A stretch of DNA of 8,028 nt from an uncultured Bacilli bacterium (lineage in GTDB: Bacteria; Bacillota_I; Bacilli_A; RF39; UBA660), in the NCBI GenBank assembly GCA_949025205.1, contig CARMXJ010000053.1, positions 1-8,028 of the forward strand. The letters run 5' to 3'. A model generated the notes under the pieces. It was not told the DNA's origin, did no database searches, and was given only the letters and a program-made list of their open reading frames with translations. A program made the translations under genes and the position numbers. Shown piece by piece: positions 1-7,036 of the stretch. Position 1 is the stretch's first letter, and each line of letters starts with the position of its first letter.

Positions 1-52
1 ACGCGTGTATTGGATTTTCACCAACTAGATACATGCCATGCACGGCACACAC
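1..52 (-). mobile_element. 5' end of a probable group II intron (partial, runs off the window)
   Basis: On the minus strand the sequence from about position 52 or 50 downward begins GTGTG, the conserved 5' end of bacterial group II introns (GUGYG). It continues with TGCC-GTGCAT-GGCA, a 4-bp stem with a 6-nt loop, and then GTTGG-TGAAAAT-CCAAT, a 5-bp stem including one G-U pair. The second hairpin is enclosed by TGTAT pairing with ATACA. This order, including the GUGAAAAUCC-like loop, is how domain I of many bacterial introns begins. The stretch is also visibly richer in G+C than the gene it interrupts. The exact first base is ambiguous because of a GT repeat (50 or 52). The ribozyme core, the reverse transcriptase ORF and the 3' end would lie outside the window. 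The call rests on about 50 bases recognised from memory of the family, so it is probable rather than certain. Confidence 0.62.
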
Positions 53-2601
53 AAAGAAGAAAAAAGTCTAATTTTTTCTTTTGGAATTAGGTTATAATTT
101 TTAAATATATATTCAATTAACAAATTACATAATTCTGGATTTTTTATCTGGTTGCATTCATTTAAAAATTCAACAATTTCTTCTTCACTTAACCGTTCAA
201 ATAAGAGATCTAGAGCATTTAAAGATATCTGCTTACCTACTTTAATAAAATTAGATAAAACCTCTTGATATTTTGGATACTTTTGGATAAATAAAATGAG
301 CTTTTCATAAAATACATCACCCAATATAGTTTCCCATTTTCTTACTATTATATCTATTATTTGCTCTTGTAGTCTTTCGTATTGTATCTGCATACAATTA
401 TCTAATAATTTAATAGCTTGCTCTTCTTTCAATTTTTCAAATAATTCTAAAACATTCCGACAATTTTCTTTCCCTGAAAACATAACGATTACTTTATTTA
501 AATTTTTTACACTTTCAACAAACATAAATAATATTTCTTGATACTGTGGATATTTTATAGAAAATTCTATAAATTTATTATAAGTTGTATCCTCTAGCAC
601 CATATCCCACTTATTTAAAATGACACCTATAATATATTCTTGAAGTTTTTCACATTTTATTTGTAAACAGACATTCATAAATTTCAACATTTCGGACTCA
701 CTTAATATTTCAAAAAAGAAAATCAAAATATTCTTCTGCATTTGGTTAGCAATCTCTATAAACTTAAATATAATTTCTTGATAGTTAGGGTATTTTTGTA
801 TAAACGAAAATAATTTATTACATTTAGTATCTTGAATATACATATCATTTAACACTAAGCATTCTAAAATTTTACTTAAATTTTTTTGATTCTTATATTG
901 AAAAAGATCGATCACTTTTTCATCACTAATGTCTTGTCCAAAAACAACATATGTAAAATCATATTTAGGATTACTATTCTTTAAAAAAGATAGAAGTTTA
1001 TCTTCATGTTGAGGATATCGACATAAAAAACGAATACATCGAATCCATGAAGGATTAAAATATTGTTCCCAATTGGGATCTAATTTAGAAATGATTGTAC
1101 AAAAATCCAGATGAAAATACCCATAACTATAAAATTCTTCGGTAAAACCATTTTCATCAAAGAAGCGACTTATATCAGTTAAATGGTTAAAATAAAAAAG
1201 TCTTGGACATTTAATAGTAGATTTTATTAAATTGGCATTCTTTGGTGTATAATGTTGCTCCCATTTACAATCAATATAGGAAAGCAGTTTGTTATAATCT
1301 TGATATTTTATATCTTCATAAAAAATAGGGGTTACTCCATTTTCATTGAAATAAGTATCAATTTTGGAAAAATACCCAACAAAAGAAAGAAAAGTTTCTT
1401 GTAAATCAGCTTTTAAGTCTTCATGTACTTGTTCTAATTTTTGTAAAACTTTAAAAAAGCCCTTATTACTTCCTTTTATTTGTTCTATATTGAAAATAAA
1501 AAACGGAAGTAATTTTTTTTCTAATTCTCTTTGATTTTTAGAGTCTATTACTTTTTTTATAAAAGAATGAATTACTTCTCCATTAAAAAAATTAGAATTA
1601 GGAATACCATTTGTAAATTGCTGTTCACAAAATGCGCTGCGTTTGTCACATCTTTGAATATATTCTTCCTTTTCAAACAGACCAGAAGCAGTCTGGAAGA
1701 TTTCAACTAAAACTAAAACCATACTATCCATATTTAATAAATCAGACATATTTTTCCAATAATTAGCCATTTCATCTTGATTATCAATCTCTAATTCAGA
1801 AAAAATAGGAAATGCCTTTTTATCTCGATAAAAATAAGATGCAATATCATAAGCATTTTTGAGTTCTTCAAATCTTATTTGATAAAGTTTACTTGTTGTT
1901 TTTTTATCAATCAATCCTAAACAATTATAATATTTTTGCATTTCTATAGAGCGATTACCACAAATTAAAAAAGTAATTTTATCCTTATTTTTAAAAGGAA
2001 CATACCCTAATTCTAAAAGGAAAGCAGCACAACTTTGATACATTCCCAAATATTCATTTTTATACGCCCTAAAATTTTCACAGAAAAACTTCTCTCCATA
2101 TTTTTGAATATCTAAAGAATTCTGAATAATCTCTTTATATTCGGGAATTTTAATAATTTCACCCATAACCTCCAACTTAGGTGCCATAAATAAAGGATGT
2201 TCAAAATAGTTACTCGTGAGTTCACTATTTTTTAACGTCAAAAAAGAATTTATAAGTTCTCTTTCTATCTCTGAATTTTGCATCATTTTTTCGATAGAAA
2301 TTCCTTTTTTCAATAATGAATTTATTGCTTCATAACTAAACTTTCCACAATATTTATTTGTTTCTACATCCCACTTTATCTCTTTTTGAGAACAATTCAA
2401 TTTTGATAGAAATCGATGAGCATGCCATGTGATAACATAATTTAAAATTTTTTCATCTTCTAAATTTAACTTCTCAGAATTCATTAATTCTTTAAATTTC
2501 TCAATATCACGCATCTTATCAGATTCACTTAATTTTTTGACATAATTTTCAAATCTTTTGGCTTGAAAAGTATCTATTTTATCCTTTATATTTCTAAACA
2601 T
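25..2601 (-). CDS. Large uncharacterised helical-repeat protein, probably interrupted by a group II intron
   Basis: The product is not recognised. The ORF has 858 codons and no signal peptide, convincing membrane segment or catalytic motif that I can name. Residues 1-410 are a mixed, mostly helical region. Residues about 412-463 and 475-526 are two related units sharing the pattern F-x-ENG-T-x-x-FY and WEQ(H/Y)(Y/F)xP. From about 595 there are three clear tandem units (595-674, 675-765, 766-841), each starting like KLxxFIQKYPxYQEI and ending near KW-x-x-(V/I)LxD. This suggests an alpha-solenoid that binds protein or nucleic acid. The KEKIRLFS at 841-848 matches the first residues of a further unit, but the reading then runs into intron-like sequence. 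The last 8-9 residues (CVPCMACI) and the TAG stop are probably not native. The gene lies 53 bp after the Fic gene and has its own promoter. The ATG has only a weak, distant purine run upstream, so the start is less certain than the frame; Met30 is an alternative. Confidence 0.8.
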   Translation of the reverse strand: MFRNIKDKIDTFQAKRFENYVKKLSESDKMRDIEKFKELMNSEKLNLEDEKILNYVITWHAHRFLSKLNCSQKEIKWDVETNKYCGKFSYEAINSLLKKGISIEKMMQNSEIERELINSFLTLKNSELTSNYFEHPLFMAPKLEVMGEIIKIPEYKEIIQNSLDIQKYGEKFFCENFRAYKNEYLGMYQSCAAFLLELGYVPFKNKDKITFLICGNRSIEMQKYYNCLGLIDKKTTSKLYQIRFEELKNAYDIASYFYRDKKAFPIFSELEIDNQDEMANYWKNMSDLLNMDSMVLVLVEIFQTASGLFEKEEYIQRCDKRSAFCEQQFTNGIPNSNFFNGEVIHSFIKKVIDSKNQRELEKKLLPFFIFNIEQIKGSNKGFFKVLQKLEQVHEDLKADLQETFLSFVGYFSKIDTYFNENGVTPIFYEDIKYQDYNKLLSYIDCKWEQHYTPKNANLIKSTIKCPRLFYFNHLTDISRFFDENGFTEEFYSYGYFHLDFCTIISKLDPNWEQYFNPSWIRCIRFLCRYPQHEDKLLSFLKNSNPKYDFTYVVFGQDISDEKVIDLFQYKNQKNLSKILECLVLNDMYIQDTKCNKLFSFIQKYPNYQEIIFKFIEIANQMQKNILIFFFEILSESEMLKFMNVCLQIKCEKLQEYIIGVILNKWDMVLEDTTYNKFIEFSIKYPQYQEILFMFVESVKNLNKVIVMFSGKENCRNVLELFEKLKEEQAIKLLDNCMQIQYERLQEQIIDIIVRKWETILGDVFYEKLILFIQKYPKYQEVLSNFIKVGKQISLNALDLLFERLSEEEIVEFLNECNQIKNPELCNLLIEYIFKNYNLIPKEKIRLFSSLCVPCMACI
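57..80 (-). repeat. 9-bp perfect inverted repeat next to the intron insertion point
   Basis: The arms AAGAAAAAA and TTTTTTCTT (minus strand) pair perfectly around a 6-nt loop, TTAGAC, and end about 5 bases before the presumed 5' splice site. The hairpin lies inside the coding sequence of the repeat protein. Class C group II introns are known to insert just after terminator-like hairpins, so this could be the target structure. The arms are almost pure A and T, and such repeats arise easily by chance in DNA of this composition. Confidence 0.35.
79..819 (-). repeat. Three diverged tandem coding repeats of about 76-91 codons
   Basis: This stretch encodes residues 595-841 of the 858-codon ORF. 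Unit 1 (580-819) begins NKLFSFIQKYPNYQEI, unit 2 (307-579) begins NKFIEFSIKYPQYQEI, and unit 3 (79-306) begins EKLILFIQKYPKYQEV. Each unit also has a second conserved patch (CLQIKCEKLQEYII, CMQIQYERLQEQII, CNQIKNPELCNLLI). Unit 2 carries an extra segment of about 10 residues (VMFSGKENC region). A more diverged unit probably precedes them at about residue 519 (IRFLCRYPQHEDKLLSFL). The units are similar at protein level and not obviously recent DNA duplications. Confidence 0.8.
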
Positions 2602-2638
2602 AACAAATCAACACTTTCTGACAACTGCAATCCAATTC

Positions 2639-2647
2639 ATTATAACA
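2639..2647 (-). promoter_or_regulatory. Extended -10 promoter for the repeat-protein gene
   Basis: The minus strand reads TGTTATAAT, a perfect TATAAT with the extended TGn element. It sits in the 53-bp gap after the Fic stop codon and about 38 bases before the repeat-protein ATG. A start site about 7 bases downstream would give a leader of roughly 30 nt. The -35 region, inside the end of the Fic gene, is poor, which is acceptable for an extended -10 promoter. This suggests the repeat protein can be expressed independently of the Fic gene. Confidence 0.55.
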
Positions 2648-2654
2648 CAAGAAC

Positions 2655-4010
2655 TTACGCCTTATAAAAATAACTATATCTTGCTAACAAATCGGTTTCT
2701 ACTTCTCCGTACGTTTTATAAATGCCACTTGCATATTCCTTTTTAATAACATATTTAAAAGGAATAAAAATATTATGAGAGGAAAGCATTAAAGTAAGCA
2801 ACACCCTTGCTGTTCTTTTATTTTCTTCTAAAAAAGGTTGTGTCCATAAAAAATCAAAATGAAATTCACTACATTTTTTTACAAACGAAACAGGTTCTTT
2901 TAAAGAAAGTACTTTAGAATATTGGTTAGTTAATACATCAATTTTTTGAGGAAGCTCCGTAAAATCAGGTACACTATAAAATTCGTTAGCATCTTTAATA
3001 TCAATTTTACGAATGCCTCCATCTTCCATATCACTTTCCGATAAAAGTCCAACTTCTAAAAAAATTTCTCGAATTTTTTTACAAACAAACATAAAAGAAT
3101 TTCCATTGCGAACATATCCATTCAACTTAAAATAATTTTGAATCACTTTAGAACAAGCATACATATCATCAACAATGCTAAAATAACTCTCTCCTTGATT
3201 TATCAAATGATTTATTATCTCTCGTAAAGATTTTTTTTTATTATAATAGGTATGTTTTTTTAAAGCCAAGTTCCATAATCCTTCTATATTCTCTTCTTTA
3301 AAAAGAGCTTCAAATTGTAAAAACAAAGAATGAATCTCGTTATTCAAAATATTTTTTTCTTTTTTTATATTTTCAATTTTTTTATCTATTTTTAATGCAT
3401 ATCTTTTAACAGCAGTCTTTTTAAAAAATTTATAAGTATGCTTTACTTCTATATCTTTTCCATGTTTAACCTTTTTCGTAACAATTTCAAGTGGTCCTTT
3501 ATTTTTTAATTTATTTTGCTGTTCTTTCTTTGCTTTTCGAAGTTCCAAAATACGATTATCTTGTACCGCCATTTTTTCTAAAATACTTTCATATTCTCGT
3601 AAAAGCTTTTCTACTTTTTCTTTTACTTTGGTATATAAAAGAGAAGTAGTTCCTAAAGAGTTTCCATATTCCAAAACTTCTTGTAAATACTTTCCTTTGC
3701 CATTCACAAAATCATCCATCACTTTTTTTATTTTTTCACTACGAAGTATATTTAATTCTTTTAAAGTATGTTTCACTTCCCGATTTTGCAAACGAACTTC
3801 TATTATTTCATTAGAGTTTGCACCATATTCCAAATGATAAAAGCTAGCAATTAATTCTTCTAAAGAAGTACTTTCTATAATTTCTAACAACATATGCTTA
3901 TAAAAAGAGAAAGCAGAAAATTTTTTTCTTTCTTGCAACAAAAAAGGAAACAAATCTTCTTTTGTAAATGAATATTTTCCAATCTCTTTTAAAATCGTAT
4001 CTACTTCCAT
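2655..4010 (-). CDS. Fic-domain protein with degenerate (His to Gln) active-site motif
   Basis: The Fic fold normally transfers AMP or another phosphate-containing group to target proteins using the loop HPFx(D/E)GN(G/K)RxxR. Here the C-terminal region (about 300-435) shows the family layout: GGIRKIDI at 331-338, a helical linker, then FHFDFLW and QPFLEENKRTAR at 391-402. Phe393, Glu395, Asn397, Arg399 and Arg402 are kept, but the catalytic His is Gln391 (codon CAA, 2838-2840) and the loop Gly is Glu396. Loss of AMP-transfer activity is therefore likely. Residues about 50-75 (SLEELIASFYHLEYGANSNEI) resemble the region carrying the inhibitory Ser/Thr-x-x-x-Glu motif in other Fic proteins, but the spacing is not exact. 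Residues about 125-265 are a very Lys/Glu-rich, probably coiled-coil insertion, making the protein longer (451 residues) than many Fic proteins. A strong AGGAG site at 4019-4023, 8 bases before the ATG, supports the start. It follows uvrB after 61 bp and may be co-transcribed with it. Confidence 0.78.
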   Translation of the reverse strand: MEVDTILKEIGKYSFTKEDLFPFLLQERKKFSAFSFYKHMLLEIIESTSLEELIASFYHLEYGANSNEIIEVRLQNREVKHTLKELNILRSEKIKKVMDDFVNGKGKYLQEVLEYGNSLGTTSLLYTKVKEKVEKLLREYESILEKMAVQDNRILELRKAKKEQQNKLKNKGPLEIVTKKVKHGKDIEVKHTYKFFKKTAVKRYALKIDKKIENIKKEKNILNNEIHSLFLQFEALFKEENIEGLWNLALKKHTYYNKKKSLREIINHLINQGESYFSIVDDMYACSKVIQNYFKLNGYVRNGNSFMFVCKKIREIFLEVGLLSESDMEDGGIRKIDIKDANEFYSVPDFTELPQKIDVLTNQYSKVLSLKEPVSFVKKCSEFHFDFLWTQPFLEENKRTARVLLTLMLSSHNIFIPFKYVIKKEYASGIYKTYGEVETDLLARYSYFYKA

Positions 4011-4071
4011 ACCGCCAACTCCTGATTATAGAATACCACAATTCCATAAATTTTTGCACATTTAATGCACA

Positions 4072-6024
4072 TTATTCACTTTTCATTTCAAATAAAATAT
4101 TTCTTAGTTCCATTGCTCTTTCAAAATCTAGATTTTTTGCAGCATTCTTCATTTCCTCTTCTATCCGCTTCATGAATTGTTCTTTTTCCTTTTTACTCAT
4201 CTTCACTTCTTTTTGTTTTGCTTCCTCTTCTCTACTATTACTTACAACTTCTTTTATTTCTTTTTCGATCGTTTTTGGAATGATGCCATGCTCTTTATTA
4301 TAAGCTTCTTGTATTTCACGACGTCTTGCTGTTTCTTTAATGGCTATATCCATAGCTTCTGAAACAATATCTGCATACATAATGACATGTCCATTTGCAT
4401 TTCTGGCCGCTCTACCAATCGTTTGAATAAGACTTCTGCTGCTTCTTAAAAAACCTTGTTTATCTGCATCCAAAATACAAATCAAACTCACTTCTGGAAT
4501 ATCAAGTCCTTCTCGTAATAAGTTAATTCCAACCACACAGTCATAGACACCCATACGAAGTTCTTGAATAATTTTAAGACGTTCCAAAGTTTTAATCTCA
4601 CTATGCAAATAAGCCACTTTAATATTCATCTCTTTTAAATAATTTGTTAATTCTTCACTCATGCGTATCGTAAGAGTTGTAATTAAAACTCTCTCATTCT
4701 TTTCTTTACGAATATGTATTTCATTAATAATATCATCAATTTGTCCTTCGCTAGGTTTAACTTCAATCGTTGGGTCTAAAAGTCCCGTGGGTCTAATAAT
4801 TTGCTCTATGTAAAGTCCATTAGTACGTTCAAGTTCATAATCTCCAGGGGTTGCGGATACATAAATAGCTTGGTTAATTTTTTCCTCAAATTCATCATAT
4901 TTTAAGGGACGGTTATCCAATGCACTTGAAAGACGAAATCCATAATCCACAAGTGTTTGTTTACGCATTCTATCTCCATTATACATTCCTCTTACTTGTG
5001 GTAAAGTAACGTGTGATTCATCCACAACCAACAAAAAATCTTTCGGAAAAAAATCAATTAAACAAGTAGGAGTTTCTCCTTCTCCTCGCAAAGCAAGATG
5101 TCTAGAATAATTCTCAACACCACTACAAAATCCAGTTTCCCGAAGCATCTCGATATCGTATAGGGTTCGTTCACGTAGTCTTTGTTCTTCCAATAACTTA
5201 TTTTGACTCTTTAATTCTTCCAAACGAACTGCAAGTTCTGCTTCAATTCTTTTAATGGCTTCTTGCATTTTTTCATCACTTGTAACGAAGTGACTTGCAG
5301 GAGTAATCGTAATAGATTTTTTATTTTGTATAATAGCTCCTGTTACAGGGTCAAAACTATAAATACGTTCTATTTCATCTCCAAATAATTCAATACGAAT
5401 ACCATTTGCATGTTCATTAACAGGAACAATGTCAATAACATCTCCACGTACTCTAAAGGTACCTCTATGAAAATCCATATCACTTCTCTCATAAGTCATA
5501 TCCACTAACTTATTAATAATTGTATTTCTCTTTATTGTATCTCCAACTGTTAAAATAAGCATTTTGTTAATATACTCTTCTTTTTCACCAATACCATAAA
5601 TACAAGACACACTAGAAACAACAATCGTATCTGGATTGTTAATTAGAGAAGCAGTAGCAGCATGTCTTAGTTCATCAATCTCATCATTAATCGAAGAATC
5701 CTTTTCGATGTAGGTGTCACTTGATGGTACATAAGCTTCCGGTTGATAGTAATCGTAGTATGATACAAAATACTCAACATGATTCTCAGGGAAAATTTCT
5801 TTTAATTCCGCATAAAGTTGTCCTGCAAGAGTTTTATTGTGTGCTAAAACAAGTGTTGGTTTATTCGTTCTTGCGATTACATTTGCGATTGTAAAAGTCT
5901 TACCAGTTCCTGTTGCACCCAGTAAAACCTGCTCTTTCTTGCCAACTCGTATTCCATCTACCAATTTATCTATTGCTTGTGGTTGGTCACCACTTGGTTT
6001 ATATTTTGATACTAATTTGAACAT
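4072..6024 (-). CDS. uvrB: Excinuclease ABC subunit B (UvrB)
   Basis: UvrB is the cytoplasmic helicase-like subunit of nucleotide excision repair. It receives DNA from UvrA, verifies the lesion and recruits the UvrC nuclease. The 650-residue product is about the usual length, and all landmarks are present in order: Walker A GATGTGKT at 36-43, the aromatic beta-hairpin YYDYYQPEAYVP at 89-100 that is inserted between the DNA strands, DESH at 335-338, SATPGDYE from 390, GINLLREGLDIPEVSL from 499, and motif VI QTIGRAARN at 534-542. The UVR domain that binds UvrC lies at about 612-646. Nothing looks broken. An AAGGAG site at 6036-6041, 11 bases before the ATG, fixes the start. uvrA, often the neighbour of uvrB in Firmicutes, is not beside it; the next gene downstream encodes a Fic protein. 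Transcription likely starts from its own promoter at 6170-6198. Confidence 0.98.
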   Translation of the reverse strand: MFKLVSKYKPSGDQPQAIDKLVDGIRVGKKEQVLLGATGTGKTFTIANVIARTNKPTLVLAHNKTLAGQLYAELKEIFPENHVEYFVSYYDYYQPEAYVPSSDTYIEKDSSINDEIDELRHAATASLINNPDTIVVSSVSCIYGIGEKEEYINKMLILTVGDTIKRNTIINKLVDMTYERSDMDFHRGTFRVRGDVIDIVPVNEHANGIRIELFGDEIERIYSFDPVTGAIIQNKKSITITPASHFVTSDEKMQEAIKRIEAELAVRLEELKSQNKLLEEQRLRERTLYDIEMLRETGFCSGVENYSRHLALRGEGETPTCLIDFFPKDFLLVVDESHVTLPQVRGMYNGDRMRKQTLVDYGFRLSSALDNRPLKYDEFEEKINQAIYVSATPGDYELERTNGLYIEQIIRPTGLLDPTIEVKPSEGQIDDIINEIHIRKEKNERVLITTLTIRMSEELTNYLKEMNIKVAYLHSEIKTLERLKIIQELRMGVYDCVVGINLLREGLDIPEVSLICILDADKQGFLRSSRSLIQTIGRAARNANGHVIMYADIVSEAMDIAIKETARRREIQEAYNKEHGIIPKTIEKEIKEVVSNSREEEAKQKEVKMSKKEKEQFMKRIEEEMKNAAKNLDFERAMELRNILFEMKSE

Positions 6025-6071
6025 TTTTTATCATTCTCCTTTATTGTATTATGACTATTATCAGCCAAGAA

Positions 6072-6142
6072 ATTCGTATAATTTTCACAATTATTCGTGT
6101 AAATCAAACTATCATTTGTTAAAAAAATAGGCTTACACGAAT
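6072..6142 (-). promoter_or_regulatory. uvrB leader with competing inverted repeats (possible RNA switch or operator cluster)
   Basis: Within the presumed uvrB 5' leader, the arm ATTCGTGTAA (6133-6142, minus strand) is perfectly complementary to TTACACGAAT (6093-6102) across a 30-nt loop. With one G-U pair it is also complementary to TTATACGAAT (6072-6081). A third small hairpin, ATAATT-GTGAA-AATTAT (6078-6094), overlaps the ends of both downstream copies, so the three pairings exclude one another. The two downstream copies are 21 bp apart, about two helical turns, so a protein-binding site in DNA is equally possible. No known riboswitch class is recognised and the ribosome site at 6036-6041 is not itself inside these arms. 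Confidence 0.45.
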
Positions 6143-6155
6143 CATACACAAATAA

Positions 6156-6168
6156 AAGTCACAAATTT
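6156..6168. repeat. 13-bp direct repeat, left copy
   Basis: AAGTCACAAATTT occurs here and again, identical and in the same orientation, at 7958-7970. This copy covers the predicted start site of the uvrB transcript. The two copies bracket the methyltransferase-dinD pair, about 1.8 kb. Looser similarity continues on both sides (TTATCTAGAC here, TTATTAGAC there). It could be a duplicated target or attachment site, or a shared regulatory site. Confidence 0.5.
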
Positions 6169-6169
6169 C

Positions 6170-6198
6170 ATTATCTAGACTAAATCATACAAAGTCAA
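6170..6198 (-). promoter_or_regulatory. Sigma-A type promoter of uvrB
   Basis: On the minus strand TTGACT (6193-6198) is followed by a 17-bp spacer and GATAAT (6170-6175), each one base from consensus. Transcription would begin near 6163, giving a leader of roughly 140 nt before the uvrB ATG. It is the best two-part promoter I see in the window. A pair of CGTTAT direct repeats lies a little further upstream. Confidence 0.65.
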
Positions 6199-6214
6199 CA
6201 TTAAACATATTTTT

Positions 6215-6232
6215 CGTTATATATATCGTTAT
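6215..6232. repeat. Short direct repeat CGTTAT-ATATAT-CGTTAT upstream of the uvrB promoter
   Basis: Two CGTTAT copies (6215-6220 and 6227-6232) are separated by six A/T bases, a 12-bp period. They lie 17-34 bp upstream of the uvrB -35 box, where an activator or repressor could bind. The repeat is short and the surrounding DNA is nearly all A and T, so it may be meaningless. Confidence 0.3.
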
Positions 6233-6254
6233 TTTTAATAAACAAACTTCATAA

Positions 6255-6992
6255 TTACTTTTTACATTTAAAATAAACATAATAAGAATGGTCTTTTTGC
6301 TCTGCATATTTTGGTTTTAATTTAATGATTTCATCAGTAGCATAAGATTCTTCAATACGTTCTAAATTAAATCCCGCATCAATTAAACCATTTATCAAAT
6401 GTGACATATTTCTATGGTAGGTTTCTACACCATCTACAAACCAATGGCTTACTCTTTTACCTTCATTATTATAATCGCTTATTAAAAAATATTTTTTATC
6501 ATTTATAATTACATAATTATTAGAATAATCATTTAATATTGCGCAAGAATCCATAGGATGCCCATAAGAGAAAATAAATCTTCCACTAGGGGCTAATAAA
6601 TTATAAACCTTTTTACATAATCCATCATAATCTACAATATAGTGAATAGCAAGTGATGAAACAACCATATCGAATTTTTCTTCTAGTTTATCAATATCAT
6701 TCATAGACATTACCTTGTATTCAATTTTATCGCTACTAGTATTCTTAATTGCTTCATTTATCATATTATTAGATAGATCTATTCCAATAACTTTTTTTGC
6801 TCCCATTTCAATTAGTTTTCTATCATGTTTACCAGTACCACAACCTAAATCTAATATTGATAAATTTTTTACATCACCAATTAATTTAAATAATTGTGGA
6901 ATTTCAATTAATTCATTTGCACTTAAACTATTTCTTAAACTTTGGTATCCTTTAAAGAATTCTTTATTATCATATATATTTTGTTGTTTCAT
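6255..6992 (-). CDS. Class I SAM-dependent methyltransferase, substrate unknown
   Basis: The 245-residue product transfers a methyl group from S-adenosylmethionine; the acceptor cannot be read from the sequence. The Rossmann-fold motifs are complete: motif I LDLGCGTGKH at 47-56, the acidic ribose-binding strand VIGIDLSNNMI at 68-78, motif IV FDMVVSSLAIHYI at 107-119, and LLAPSGRFIFSYGHP at 132-146. The N-terminus (YDNKEFFKGYQSLR, NELIEIPQL) resembles small-molecule methyltransferases of the UbiE/BioC type. No DNA-methylase motif such as NPPY or DPPY is present, so a restriction-modification role is not supported. GGAGAG at 7001-7006, nine bases before the ATG, supports the start. It begins 44 bp after the dinD stop with no convincing promoter between, so the two are probably co-transcribed. 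The product looks intact. Confidence 0.9.
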   Translation of the reverse strand: MKQQNIYDNKEFFKGYQSLRNSLSANELIEIPQLFKLIGDVKNLSILDLGCGTGKHDRKLIEMGAKKVIGIDLSNNMINEAIKNTSSDKIEYKVMSMNDIDKLEEKFDMVVSSLAIHYIVDYDGLCKKVYNLLAPSGRFIFSYGHPMDSCAILNDYSNNYVIINDKKYFLISDYNNEGKRVSHWFVDGVETYHRNMSHLINGLIDAGFNLERIEESYATDEIIKLKPKYAEQKDHSYYVYFKCKK

Positions 6993-7036
6993 GCTTCATA
7001 CTCTCCATAGATTATCTAACAACTGTAAAATTTTCT

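Noticed and set aside
2655..4010. Classical Fic/Doc toxin-antitoxin module
   Set aside because: There is no small antitoxin gene beside it, and the catalytic His is absent, so toxicity by AMP or phosphate transfer is not supported.
4025..4030. Perfect TATAAT just upstream of the Fic gene (minus strand)
   Set aside because: It lies only one base from the AGGAG ribosome site, so a transcript starting there would lose that site. No suitable -35 or TGn extension is present.
4024..4071. Terminator between uvrB and the Fic gene
   Set aside because: ATGTGCA is repeated directly but there is no GC-containing hairpin followed by a T-run, so read-through into the Fic gene is more likely.
3628..4362. 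Plus-strand open frames opposite the Fic gene and uvrB (for example 3968-4303)
   Set aside because: They are Phe/Ser-rich mirror images of Lys/Glu-rich minus-strand codons, overlap real genes and lack ribosome sites.
6255..6992. DNA methyltransferase of a restriction-modification or BREX-like system
   Set aside because: It has no (D/N)PP(Y/F) motif or target-recognition domain, and no nuclease gene is nearby.
7011..7016. GATAAT upstream of the methyltransferase as a -10 box
   Set aside because: It is too close to the ribosome site at 7001-7006 and no -35 at a proper distance was found. Co-transcription with dinD is simpler.
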